This document shows positions 1 through 5,980 of a stretch of 6,688 nucleotides of DNA, one piece after another (within the stretch, counting starts at the first letter, position 1; every line of letters starts with the position of its first letter). The stretch is taken from positions 1 to 6,688 of the forward strand of contig CABUAW010000092.1 of assembly GCA_902489645.1 (NCBI GenBank), in the 5' to 3' direction. The stretch comes from an uncultured Lachnospiraceae bacterium. Its GTDB lineage: Bacteria; Bacillota; Clostridia; Lachnospirales; Lachnospiraceae. The notes beneath the pieces are model-generated. The model was not told the origin of the DNA. It saw nothing but the letters and a program-made list of their open reading frames with translations, and made no database searches. The position numbers and the translations under genes were made by a program.

Positions 1-1
1 G

Positions 2-523
2 GTTCAGTGCGGCATGGGCCGGACTGGAAAGATGTTTGCCTACCAGCACTATGATATTCTGCCGGATGTTATCACTTCGGCCAAAGCGCTGGGCTGCGGT
101 GTTCCGGTCGGCGCCTTTGTTGTCGGTGAAAGGGCGGAGGCTGCCCTGGAACCGGGCGACCATGGTTCAACCTACGGCGGCAATCCATTTGTGACCGCCG
201 CTGTGAGTAAAGTATTTGATATGTTTGAAAGCCGGAATATACTGGAGAATGTCAATGAAGTTTCAGCTTATCTGGATGAAAAGCTTCAGGCGCTGGTCAG
301 CAAATATGACGTGTTAAAGGAGACGCGCGGCCTTGGGTTGATGCGCGGTCTGGAGTTTTATGTACCGGTAGGACCATATATCAATAAAGCGCTGGAAAAG
401 GGTCTGCTCATTATCTCGGCCGGCGCTAATATTATCCGTTTTGTGCCGCCTCTGGTTATTACAAAAGAAAATGTGGATGAAATGATTCGGATTCTGGAGG
501 AGAGTCTCCGGGAGGTTGAATAA
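2..523 (+). CDS. argD: Acetylornithine aminotransferase (class III PLP aminotransferase), 5'-truncated
   Basis: This is the C-terminal part (173 codons, reading from base 2) of a fold-type I, class III aminotransferase; family members are about 390-400 residues, so more than half lies outside the window. The fragment opens on the conserved VQCGMGRTGK segment. The PLP-binding lysine is expected at bases 83-85, in the motif SAKALGCGVPVGA. The conserved GSTYGGNP motif follows at fragment residues 55-62, and the C-terminal small domain carries IIRFVPPLVITKE. The motif wording fits ArgD best, which transfers an amino group between glutamate and N-acetylglutamate semialdehyde in cytoplasmic arginine synthesis. 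Some ArgD enzymes also act on N-succinyl-diaminopimelate, and related ornithine or GABA aminotransferases cannot be strictly excluded from a fragment. The stop codon is TAA at 521-523. If this is argD, other arg genes would be expected upstream. The next gene begins 61 bases later on the same strand and may be cotranscribed. Confidence 0.88.
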   Translation, partial: VQCGMGRTGKMFAYQHYDILPDVITSAKALGCGVPVGAFVVGERAEAALEPGDHGSTYGGNPFVTAAVSKVFDMFESRNILENVNEVSAYLDEKLQALVSKYDVLKETRGLGLMRGLEFYVPVGPYINKALEKGLLIISAGANIIRFVPPLVITKENVDEMIRILEESLREVE

Positions 524-584
524 ACCGATGGTATCTGCGGGAAGATAACTCTGGAATTGGAAAACCGAAGGAGGAAAATGGCGG

Positions 585-1256
585 ATGAAATGTAAGGGAG
601 CCATCTTTGACATGGATGGCGTGCTTTTTGACACGGAAAAACTCTATCAGGAAACATGGGGAGAGCTGGCGAAGGAATATGGCGTCCGTCTTGGCAATCG
701 TTTTGTTACGGACATATCCGGGACAAACGGGGAGCGGATGAGGCGGGTTGTTGAAAAGTACTATCAGGTTCCGGACGGCTCTGTAGTGATTGAAGCATGC
801 ATGGAGCGGATGCAAGGGAAGCTTGAGGTACACGTTCCTGTGAAAAAGGGCGTATATGAGATATTAGAGTTTTTTCAAAGAATGGGCATGCCGGCGGCCG
901 TTGCAAGCAGCAGCTCCCAACAGCAGATTGAATCGAATCTTTTTAAGAGCCGTCTGCGGGATTATTTTTCAGCGATTGTCAGCGGCTCGGAGGTAAGAAA
1001 CGGAAAGCCGTCGCCGGATATCTTTCTGCTTGCGGCGAAAAAAATCGGCTGTAAGGCGGAAGAATGTTTGGTGTTTGAAGACAGTGAGAATGGAGTAAAA
1101 GCCGGACATTCGGCAGGGTGCTTTACTATTATGGTTCCGGACCTGATAAAGCCGGGGGACGATATACGGCTGCTTTGTTCTGAAATCTGCCCGGATTTAT
1201 TGCAGGCCCGTGATGAAATCAAAGAAATGCTCCGAAAAGGATTTATGACCAATTAA
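585..1256 (+). CDS. HAD-superfamily hydrolase, beta-phosphoglucomutase/phosphatase-like (subfamily IA)
   Basis: A complete 223-residue cytoplasmic HAD protein, typical in length for the beta-phosphoglucomutase-like phosphatases. Motif I is FDMDGVLFDTE, with nucleophile Asp9 and general acid/base Asp11. An alpha-helical cap follows at roughly residues 16-85. Motif II is the serine run VASSSS (Ser108 likely), motif III is Lys141 in GKPSPDIF, and motif IV is FEDSENG with Glu165 and Asp166 for magnesium binding. All catalytic positions are present, so it should be active on a small phosphorylated substrate, either as a phosphatase or as a sugar-phosphate mutase. The sequence does not reveal the substrate. 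ATG 585 is chosen because GGAGG at 570-574 lies 10 bases upstream; an ATG at 578 reads only five codons before a stop. It follows the aminotransferase by 61 bases and is itself followed by a terminator-like hairpin, so it is probably the last gene of that transcript. Confidence 0.9.
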   Translation: MKCKGAIFDMDGVLFDTEKLYQETWGELAKEYGVRLGNRFVTDISGTNGERMRRVVEKYYQVPDGSVVIEACMERMQGKLEVHVPVKKGVYEILEFFQRMGMPAAVASSSSQQQIESNLFKSRLRDYFSAIVSGSEVRNGKPSPDIFLLAAKKIGCKAEECLVFEDSENGVKAGHSAGCFTIMVPDLIKPGDDIRLLCSEICPDLLQARDEIKEMLRKGFMTN

Positions 1257-1267
1257 ATATGTAAAAT

Positions 1268-1321
1268 AAAAACAGTTCGGATTCGGAATGGGCTCAAATC
1301 ATTTCTTTCAGAACTGTTTTT
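1268..1321 (+). terminator. Rho-independent terminator-like hairpin, possibly bidirectional
   Basis: A perfect 11-base inverted repeat pairs AAAAACAGTTC (1268-1278) with GAACTGTTTTT (1311-1321), starting 11 bases after the HAD stop codon. The + strand RNA ends in five Us directly at the stem base, and the A run on the left arm gives the same on the - strand. The 32-base loop is unusually long, but GAATG (1287-1291) can pair loosely with CATTTC (1300-1305) to shorten it. It is the natural end for the argD-HAD transcript. Confidence 0.7.
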
Positions 1322-1378
1322 CTATACCCAAATCCGCGAATAAAGAAATGTTTCCTGTATATACTAATGAAAAAAGAC

Positions 1379-1384
1379 AGGAGG
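1379..1384 (+). promoter_or_regulatory. Ribosome binding site that sets the start of the DMT protein at 1397
   Basis: AGGAGG, a full Shine-Dalgarno match, lies 12 bases before ATG 1397 and inside the longer reading frame that opens at ATG 1367. Nothing similar precedes ATG 1367. This favours the later start. Confidence 0.6.
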
Positions 1385-1396
1385 CTGAAGAAATTT

Positions 1397-1831
1397 ATGT
1401 GGGGATGGATGATTGCTTTAATTTCAGGGGCGTTAATGAGCATACAGGGGGTATTTAATACGGGACTGACAAAGCAGACAAGCTTGTGGGTCGCCAATAG
1501 CTGGGTACAGGGGACCGCTTTAATGGTCTGTCTGGGCGCCTGGCTTTTTAAGGAGCGCCAGTCCTTTGGAAATCTGTTTCAGGTGGATTCAAAATATATG
1601 CTTCTCGGCGGCGTCATCGGGGCCTTTATCACGCTGACCGTAATTTTGAGCATGAATCAGCTTGGCCCGGCAAAATCAGCGCTGATTATCGTTGTTTCCC
1701 AGTTAGCCGTGGCCTATTTGATTGAACTTTTTGGACTTTTCGGCATGGAAAAGGTGGATTTCCAGTGGTCAAAACTTATTGGAATGATTGTGGCGGTGGC
1801 TGGTATTTTTATCTTCAAATGGCAGTCCTGA
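1397..1831 (+). CDS. DMT-superfamily small membrane protein, YdcZ/DUF606 family
   Basis: With a start at ATG 1397 the protein is 144 residues, the normal size for the YdcZ (DUF606) half-size members of the drug/metabolite transporter superfamily. About five hydrophobic segments can be seen, at roughly 3-20, 32-50, 67-84, 92-113 and 124-140. Family-like signatures are ALMSIQGVFNTGL near the N-terminus, GGVIGAF at 71-77, the LGPAKSALIIVVSQL stretch at 89-103, and LFGLFGMEKV at 111-120. Half-size DMT proteins generally work as homodimers or as pairs with a neighbour; only one copy is seen here. The substrate is unknown. The reading frame is open back to ATG 1367, which would add ten residues rich in Lys and Arg, but that ATG has no ribosome binding site while AGGAGG precedes 1397. 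The gene stands alone, with a terminator-like hairpin before it and a promoter candidate after it. A weak -10-like TATACT at 1360-1365 has no convincing -35 partner. Confidence 0.83.
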   Translation: MWGWMIALISGALMSIQGVFNTGLTKQTSLWVANSWVQGTALMVCLGAWLFKERQSFGNLFQVDSKYMLLGGVIGAFITLTVILSMNQLGPAKSALIIVVSQLAVAYLIELFGLFGMEKVDFQWSKLIGMIVAVAGIFIFKWQS

Positions 1832-1888
1832 CGGCGAAATATTAAAAATTTTGTCGCTTAAAAAATCCGTAAATATTTCAAAAATATA

Positions 1889-1917
1889 TTGTAATACTTT
1901 TGGGTTTTCGATAAAAT
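1889..1917 (+). promoter_or_regulatory. Candidate sigma-A promoter for the comEA-comEC operon
   Basis: TTGTAA (1889-1894, 4 of 6 to the -35 consensus) and TAAAAT (1912-1917, 5 of 6 to the -10 consensus) are separated by exactly 17 bases in AT-rich non-coding DNA. Transcription would start near 1924, giving a leader of about 43 bases before ATG 1967. It would also leave the upstream in-frame ATG 1916 off the message. Confidence 0.5.
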
Positions 1918-1953
1918 GAGTATGTATGGATTTTTATTGACATTCCTGTTCGA

Positions 1954-1961
1954 AAGGAAGG
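1954..1961 (+). promoter_or_regulatory. Ribosome binding site that sets the start of the ComEA-like protein at 1967
   Basis: The purine run AAGGAAGG ends five bases before ATG 1967. Starting there places a short basic N-terminus directly before a lipoprotein signal peptide; the upstream in-frame ATG 1916 would bury that signal behind 17 extra residues. Confidence 0.65.
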
Positions 1962-1966
1962 ATAGG

Positions 1967-2623
1967 ATGTCAAAAAGGAAAATAATAATCACCGGATTTT
2001 TCTGTCTGTTTCTGGCCGTACTGACGGCCTGCGGGCCGGAGGGAATTCTTATGGAAACCGGAGAGGGCGGGGAAGGCACTACAGCCGCAGACGAATGGAC
2101 GTCCGGGGCCGGAAGTGTTTCCATAACCGAAGGAAATGAGACAGGAGATTCGAAGCTTGAAGAGACGTTAAGGGATTTAATCTATGTTTATGTCTGCGGC
2201 CAGGTAAGGACGCCGGGGGTATATGTGCTGGATGAAGGAAGCCGTCTTTTTGAAGCGGTGGATATGGCCGGAGGAATTCTTCCCGAGGGGGATTCAAACA
2301 GAATTAATCTGGCGGCCGTACTGACGGATGGACAGAAGATTTATATACCGTCGGTGGCAGAGGCAGAGACGATGCAGTATGAGGAAGCGCTTTTGGAAGA
2401 ACCGGAAGACGATGGCAATGTCGGAGAAGGCCGTGTAAATATTAACCGTGCTTCGAAAGAGACTTTGATGACACTGCCCGGGATTGGGGAAGCGAAAGCG
2501 GATGCAATTCTGGCTTACAGACAGGCAGAAGGGGACTTTGAAAGCCCGGAAGCATTGATGAATGTTCCGGGGATTAAGGAAGGCGTTTTTGCAAGGATTA
2601 AGGACCGGATTGTGATAGATTGA
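1967..2623 (+). CDS. comEA: ComEA-like lipoprotein with SLBB and helix-hairpin-helix DNA-binding domains
   Basis: The 218-residue protein starts with a lipoprotein signal peptide (basic SKRK, a hydrophobic core, lipobox LTAC with the lipidated cysteine at 22). A Gly/Glu/Thr-rich acidic linker follows at about 27-66. An SLBB-type beta-grasp domain spans about 71-128 (IYVYVCGQVRTPGVY onward). After a second acidic linker comes a tandem helix-hairpin-helix domain at 155-216, with VNINRAS, the first hairpin TLPGIGEAKA and the second NVPGIKEGV. The SLBB plus HhH order is that of ComEA, the receptor that binds double-stranded DNA outside the membrane and passes it to ComEC during transformation. 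Bacillus ComEA is held by a transmembrane helix, so lipid anchoring is a variation. ATG 1967 is preferred over 1916 because of its ribosome binding site and the intact signal peptide. comEC four genes downstream supports the call. Confidence 0.88.
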   Translation: MSKRKIIITGFFCLFLAVLTACGPEGILMETGEGGEGTTAADEWTSGAGSVSITEGNETGDSKLEETLRDLIYVYVCGQVRTPGVYVLDEGSRLFEAVDMAGGILPEGDSNRINLAAVLTDGQKIYIPSVAEAETMQYEEALLEEPEDDGNVGEGRVNINRASKETLMTLPGIGEAKADAILAYRQAEGDFESPEALMNVPGIKEGVFARIKDRIVID

Positions 2624-2628
2624 GGTGA
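2623..2628 (+). promoter_or_regulatory. Ribosome binding site of the response regulator, overlapping the comEA stop codon
   Basis: AGGTGA begins on the last base of the comEA TGA (2621-2623) and ends five bases before ATG 2634. This selects ATG 2634 over the in-frame GTG 2625, which lies inside the site, and it points to translational coupling with comEA. Confidence 0.6.
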
Positions 2629-2633
2629 AGAAA

Positions 2634-3323
2634 ATGTCAAAAAAGGTACTTGTAGTTGATGATGAAAAGCTGATTGTCAAGGGAATCCGCTATAGTTTGG
2701 AGCAGGACGGCATGCAGGTTGAGGTGGCTTACGACGGACGTCAGGCTCTGGAGATGGCGCAGAGCAATGTTTACGATGTTATTCTTCTGGATGTGATGCT
2801 GCCGGAGCTGAATGGCTTCGAAGTATGTCAGATGATTCGTGATTTTTCAGATGTTCCGATTATTATGCTGACTGCTAAGGGCGATGATATGGATAAAATT
2901 CTCGGGCTGGAATACGGCGCCGATGACTATATTACAAAACCGTTTAATATTTTAGAGGTTAAGGCCCGGATTAAGGCGATTATGCGCCGGACGCGTGTGA
3001 AAGAGCCGGAGGTCGTCAATCCGCGGATGATTACCTCCGGGGATATGCGCATTGATTTGGACAGCCGCCGGGTGTTTATTTCGGATAAGGAGGTCAATCT
3101 GACGGCCAAGGAGTTTGATTTGCTTGAGCTTCTTATTACGAATCCGAATAAAGTCTACAATCGGGAGAATTTACTGAATCTCGTATGGGGCTATGATTAT
3201 CCGGGGGATGTCCGGACGGTGGACGTTCATGTGCGGCGTCTCAGAGAAAAGGTGGAAGTAAATCCGAGTGAACCACGATATATACATACAAAATGGGGTG
3301 TTGGTTATTTCTTCCAGAACTAA
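2634..3323 (+). CDS. OmpR/PhoB-family response regulator transcription factor
   Basis: A complete 229-residue two-component response regulator. The receiver domain (1-120) has the acidic pair Asp9-Asp10, the phosphoacceptor Asp53 (LLDVMLP), the switch Thr80 (IMLTAK) and Lys102 (TKPF). The C-terminal winged-helix DNA-binding domain (about 133-227) has the expected recognition-helix region RTVDVHVRRLREK at 194-206 and ends GVGYFFQN. All residues needed for phosphorylation are present. The wording around WGYDYPGDVRTVDVHVRRLREK-like residues resembles WalR and PhoB-type regulators, but no walHIJ-like neighbours follow, so no specific name is given. Start ATG 2634 has a good ribosome binding site that overlaps the comEA stop. 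The partner kinase begins inside the 3' end of this gene. Targets are unknown; its own operon, including the DNA-uptake genes, is a reasonable guess. Confidence 0.94.
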   Translation: MSKKVLVVDDEKLIVKGIRYSLEQDGMQVEVAYDGRQALEMAQSNVYDVILLDVMLPELNGFEVCQMIRDFSDVPIIMLTAKGDDMDKILGLEYGADDYITKPFNILEVKARIKAIMRRTRVKEPEVVNPRMITSGDMRIDLDSRRVFISDKEVNLTAKEFDLLELLITNPNKVYNRENLLNLVWGYDYPGDVRTVDVHVRRLREKVEVNPSEPRYIHTKWGVGYFFQN

Positions 3324-4785
3324 AAAAACAAAGAAGAGAAGCGGTTTTTTATACAGTATGCGTTTATGGTTGGTAGTTGCCCTGATTGCGGTAACTATCA
3401 GCCCTTTATTTATTATGCGGCTGGTTGCGCTGGATAATATTGAAGCCCAGCTCCGTACTCGGCGGGTCAGCGAGCTTTCAAATTATGCGCTGATTCTTTC
3501 CAATCAGATTGTCCGAAGCAATTACTTTCAAGGAGAAAACATGGAAATCGTCCATGCGGACATGAATCAGAGTGCCGCCATGTATAATGGCCGTATATTA
3601 ATACTTGACCACAATTACAATATTGTAAAGGATACCTATTCCACACTGGACGGATTGATTTCCATATCCCAGGAAACGATTCAGGCCATGAGCGGGGAGA
3701 GTATTAAAAATTACAATAAGGAAGACGGCATGTTGGAGCTGGCCGTGCCGATTACAACGGAGGATAAAAGCGAGGTACTCGGGGTGATTTTATTTTATTC
3801 CTCTACCCTGGATATCCAGAAAACCTGCGACTCGATTGGCCGTTCCTATAATGGCATTACGACGGCCCTGGCGGGACTTTGCATTTTGATGTCGCTGATT
3901 ATCGCCAATTTATTTACAAAACCGTTGAAGCGGGTGGCGAATTCCATTGACCGGATGGCTGAGGGGCATTTTGATGAAGAAATTCATCTGAGAGGATTTT
4001 CAGAAATAAAAACCATTTCAGACTCTTTTAATATGATGCTTAAAAAGATGCAGAAGGTGGAAAATTCCCGGCAGGAATTTGTTTCCAATGTGTCCCATGA
4101 ATTAAAGACGCCGATTACATCGATTAAGGTGCTGGCCGATTCTCTGAATATGCAGGAGAATGTGCCGAATGAAGTGTATAAGGAGTTTATGCAGGATATT
4201 GTCGTGGAAATTGACAGAGAAAATCAGATTATCAACGACCTGCTGGCTTTGGTGAAAATGGATAAAGCGGTGGCCGAATTGAATATTTCCCAGGTCAACG
4301 TCAATGATATGCTGGAAATGATTTTAAAACGTCTGCGTCCGATTGCGGCCAAACGGAATATTGAGCTTGTTTTTGAGAGCTTCCGTCAGGTTTCGGCGGA
4401 ATGTGATGAAGTAAAGATGAATCTGGCGTTTACCAATCTGGTGGAGAACGGCATTAAATATAATGTGGCCGGCGGCTGGGTGAAGGTATCTCTGGATGCG
4501 GACCATAAATATTTTTATGTGAAGGTCACCGATTCGGGAATTGGTATTCCAAAGGAATATCAGGACCAGATTTTTGAACGTTTTTACCGGGTGGATAAGG
4601 CGCGTTCCAGAGAAACGGGGGGCACGGGCCTTGGACTGGCAATTACAAAAAATATTATATTGATGCATGACGGGGCTATCAGAGTGGTAAGTAAAGAGGA
4701 TGAGGGCTCAACCTTCGTTGTGCGGATTCCGTTAAAATACATCCATGAAAATGGGAATGGAGGGGTGAAAAATGAGAAAAATTAA
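3268..4785 (+). CDS. Membrane sensor histidine kinase with HAMP domain
   Basis: Counted from GTG 3268, the protein has up to 505 residues. A basic stretch (RTKKTKKR, 17-24) precedes transmembrane segment 1 (about 32-54). An extracytoplasmic sensor of about 140 residues (55-196) follows, with Cache-like features (LILDHNYNIV, LAVPITTEDKSEVLGVI). Transmembrane segment 2 is at about 197-215, HAMP at about 210-262, then the dimerisation domain with phospho-acceptor His277 (SHELKTP). The ATPase domain has Asn390/Asn394 (N box), DSGIGI at 422-427 (G1), FERFYRVD at 436-443 (F) and GGTGLGLAI at 451-459 (G2). All catalytic boxes are intact, so it is a functional kinase for the regulator just upstream. 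The start is uncertain. GTG 3268 has AGGTGG twelve bases upstream; GTG 3298 and TTG 3301 lack a properly spaced site; ATG 3358 would begin at the membrane segment and has none. The first three candidates lie inside the regulator gene. Confidence 0.93.
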   Translation: MNHDIYIQNGVLVISSRTKKTKKRSGFLYSMRLWLVVALIAVTISPLFIMRLVALDNIEAQLRTRRVSELSNYALILSNQIVRSNYFQGENMEIVHADMNQSAAMYNGRILILDHNYNIVKDTYSTLDGLISISQETIQAMSGESIKNYNKEDGMLELAVPITTEDKSEVLGVILFYSSTLDIQKTCDSIGRSYNGITTALAGLCILMSLIIANLFTKPLKRVANSIDRMAEGHFDEEIHLRGFSEIKTISDSFNMMLKKMQKVENSRQEFVSNVSHELKTPITSIKVLADSLNMQENVPNEVYKEFMQDIVVEIDRENQIINDLLALVKMDKAVAELNISQVNVNDMLEMILKRLRPIAAKRNIELVFESFRQVSAECDEVKMNLAFTNLVENGIKYNVAGGWVKVSLDADHKYFYVKVTDSGIGIPKEYQDQIFERFYRVDKARSRETGGTGLGLAITKNIILMHDGAIRVVSKEDEGSTFVVRIPLKYIHENGNGGVKNEKN

Positions 4786-5962
4786 ATTTTTTGCCGTTTT
4801 GTTCCTGTGCTTTGGCCTGCTCGTGACATCGACGGGCTGCAGCTCGGCGCGCCGTCTTTTGTCAAAATGGCGGCATGAGGAGGATGCGGAAATTACAACG
4901 ACAGAGGCATCCCACGGTGTTTATCAGATGAATCTCGGAGAGACACGGCTTATAAAATCTGCCTATGAATTTAAAGCGGATTCGGCGGAAACGTTGATTG
5001 GAGAGTGTATTGAAGGAATGAAACAGACGCCGTCGGACAATGCTTATAAGAGTGTCATTTCCGGCGATGTCCAGGTTGAGAACTATACCTATGACAGTAA
5101 TAACCGGTTGGCAACCATATATTTTAATGCGTCCTATAAAAAGCTGACGGCGGCCAGAGAAGTATTGACCCGGGCGGCTATTGTAAAGACATTAACTCAG
5201 TTCAGTGATGAGATACAGTATGTGGCCTTTGTTATCGGAAACACGCCGATGGCGGCCGATGACGGCAGTCTGCTGATGATGCGGGGCAGGGATTTTGTCG
5301 ACAATATCAGCGGCAATATGGAATATGTCCGTGAGGATTATGTGACCATGTATTTTGTCAGTGAGGACGGGACAAAGCTGCAGGCTGAGGATGTCGTCGT
5401 TAAATATCTGAGTAAAATTAATCTGGAAACGGCTCTTGTAAACAGCCTTGTTTCCGGGCCGATTACAAAGGGACTGAAACCGTCGCTGTCGCCGGATACC
5501 GTCGTTAATAAAGTAAATATCCGGGAAGATATTTGCTATGTGGATTTGAACCGGACATTTCTTGAACGGGTGAACGGGCAGAGCTTTGAGCTGAATATTT
5601 ATTCGGTAGTCAACACATTGACTCAGATGACGGGCGTCAGCCGTGTCCAGTTTCTGATTGACGGAGCCATTTTTAATGGAACGGTGGAGGGCATACGTAT
5701 TGACGGATTATTTGAAAAGAATATGTCGCTTGTGTACCGGCCGGAAAAAGAGCTGATGACGAATCCGACGGATTCTTCCGGCAATAAAGATGCTCTGCAA
5801 AAGGACATTGAACAACAGGTCATGGAGAATCAGAAGAGTTCCGGAAATACGGCGGAAAGCGAAACGGAAACCTCCGGCGGGGCTTTGGAGGAAACGCCGG
5901 AAAATACGTCGCCGGAGAATACGTCGCCGGATGAAACGGCGTCGGGAGAAGCGGAAGAATAG
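4772..5962 (+). CDS. Lipoprotein with two GerMN domains
   Basis: The protein has 396 residues. A lipoprotein signal peptide (MRKIK, a hydrophobic core, then STGC with Cys23) indicates export and lipid anchoring on the outer face of the membrane. The -3 residue of the lipobox is Ser, less usual than Leu. Two successive GerMN-type domains can be read. The first, at about 66-180, contains the YDSNNRLATIYFNASYKKL strand and a helix leading to VAFVIGNTPM. The second, at about 190-320, contains ETALVNSLVSGP (219-230), the strand CYVDLNRTF (255-263) and the helix/strand pair YSVVNTLTQMTGVSRVQFLIDG (277-298). The tail from about 330 is acidic, low in complexity and partly repeated. GerMN domains occur in Bacillus GerM, a spore-envelope protein, and in LpqB, the lipoprotein partner of the MtrAB two-component system. 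ATG 4772 overlaps the kinase stop by 14 bases and has GGAGGGG at 4759-4765. The tie to the kinase is inferred. Confidence 0.88.
   Translation: MRKIKFFAVLFLCFGLLVTSTGCSSARRLLSKWRHEEDAEITTTEASHGVYQMNLGETRLIKSAYEFKADSAETLIGECIEGMKQTPSDNAYKSVISGDVQVENYTYDSNNRLATIYFNASYKKLTAAREVLTRAAIVKTLTQFSDEIQYVAFVIGNTPMAADDGSLLMMRGRDFVDNISGNMEYVREDYVTMYFVSEDGTKLQAEDVVVKYLSKINLETALVNSLVSGPITKGLKPSLSPDTVVNKVNIREDICYVDLNRTFLERVNGQSFELNIYSVVNTLTQMTGVSRVQFLIDGAIFNGTVEGIRIDGLFEKNMSLVYRPEKELMTNPTDSSGNKDALQKDIEQQVMENQKSSGNTAESETETSGGALEETPENTSPENTSPDETASGEAEE
5896..5940 (+). repeat. Three 15-base tandem units in the tail of the GerMN lipoprotein gene
   Basis: The units are GCCGGAAAATACGTC (5896-5910), GCCGGAGAATACGTC (5911-5925) and a diverged GCCGGATGAAACGGC (5926-5940). 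The first two differ at one base. They encode a PENTS-PENTS-PDETA tail, and each unit keeps the reading frame, so copy number could change without breaking the gene. Confidence 0.85.
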
Positions 5963-5968
5963 AAATAT

Positions 5969-5974
5969 AGGAGG
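5969..5974 (+). promoter_or_regulatory. Ribosome binding site of comEC
   Basis: AGGAGG sits in the 18-base gap after the lipoprotein stop and six bases before ATG 5981. It fixes the comEC start, and argues against a nearby GTG at 5977 in another frame whose reading frame closes at 6213. Confidence 0.75.
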
Positions 5975-5980
5975 CAGTGA

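Larger units (their letters stand above)
1832..1966. other. AT-rich intergenic region before the competence operon
   Basis: These 135 bases show no supported gene. They hold the promoter candidate at 1889-1917, the ribosome binding site at 1954-1961, and a short hairpin at 1943-1959. A small GCGA/TCGC inverted repeat (1834-1837 and 1854-1857) lacks a T run, so no clear terminator for the upstream DMT gene is seen. Confidence 0.6.

Noticed and set aside
578..595. A five-codon reading frame overlapping the HAD gene start
   Set aside because: The ribosome binding site ends three bases before its ATG, too close for initiation, and it fits ATG 585 better. Probably chance.
1294..1497. A 67-codon reading frame on the - strand across the DMT gene start
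   Set aside because: It lies antisense to the terminator and the DMT gene, has no recognisable domain, and looks like a shadow of the + strand coding frame.
1834..1857. GCGA/TCGC inverted repeat as a terminator for the DMT gene
   Set aside because: The stem is only four bases and is followed by an A run, not a T run, on the + strand.
1937..1942. A perfect TTGACA -35 box before comEA
   Set aside because: The matching -10 position (about 1960-1965) reads GGATAG/GATAGG, a poor match that lies on the ribosome binding site and would give an almost leaderless message.
2014..2327. Repeated words inside comEA: GGCCGTACTGACGG at 2014-2027 and 2314-2327, exactly 300 bases apart, and GGCCGGAGG-AATTCTT at 2034-2050 and 2266-2281
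   Set aside because: The pairs are short, not arranged as one duplicated block, and encode ordinary stretches (AVLT, GIL) using the preferred GC-rich codons. Most likely chance.
2634..4785. Naming the pair WalR/WalK
   Set aside because: The regulator resembles WalR in its DNA-binding part, but the kinase shows no clear cytoplasmic PAS domain and no walH/walI/walJ-like genes follow.
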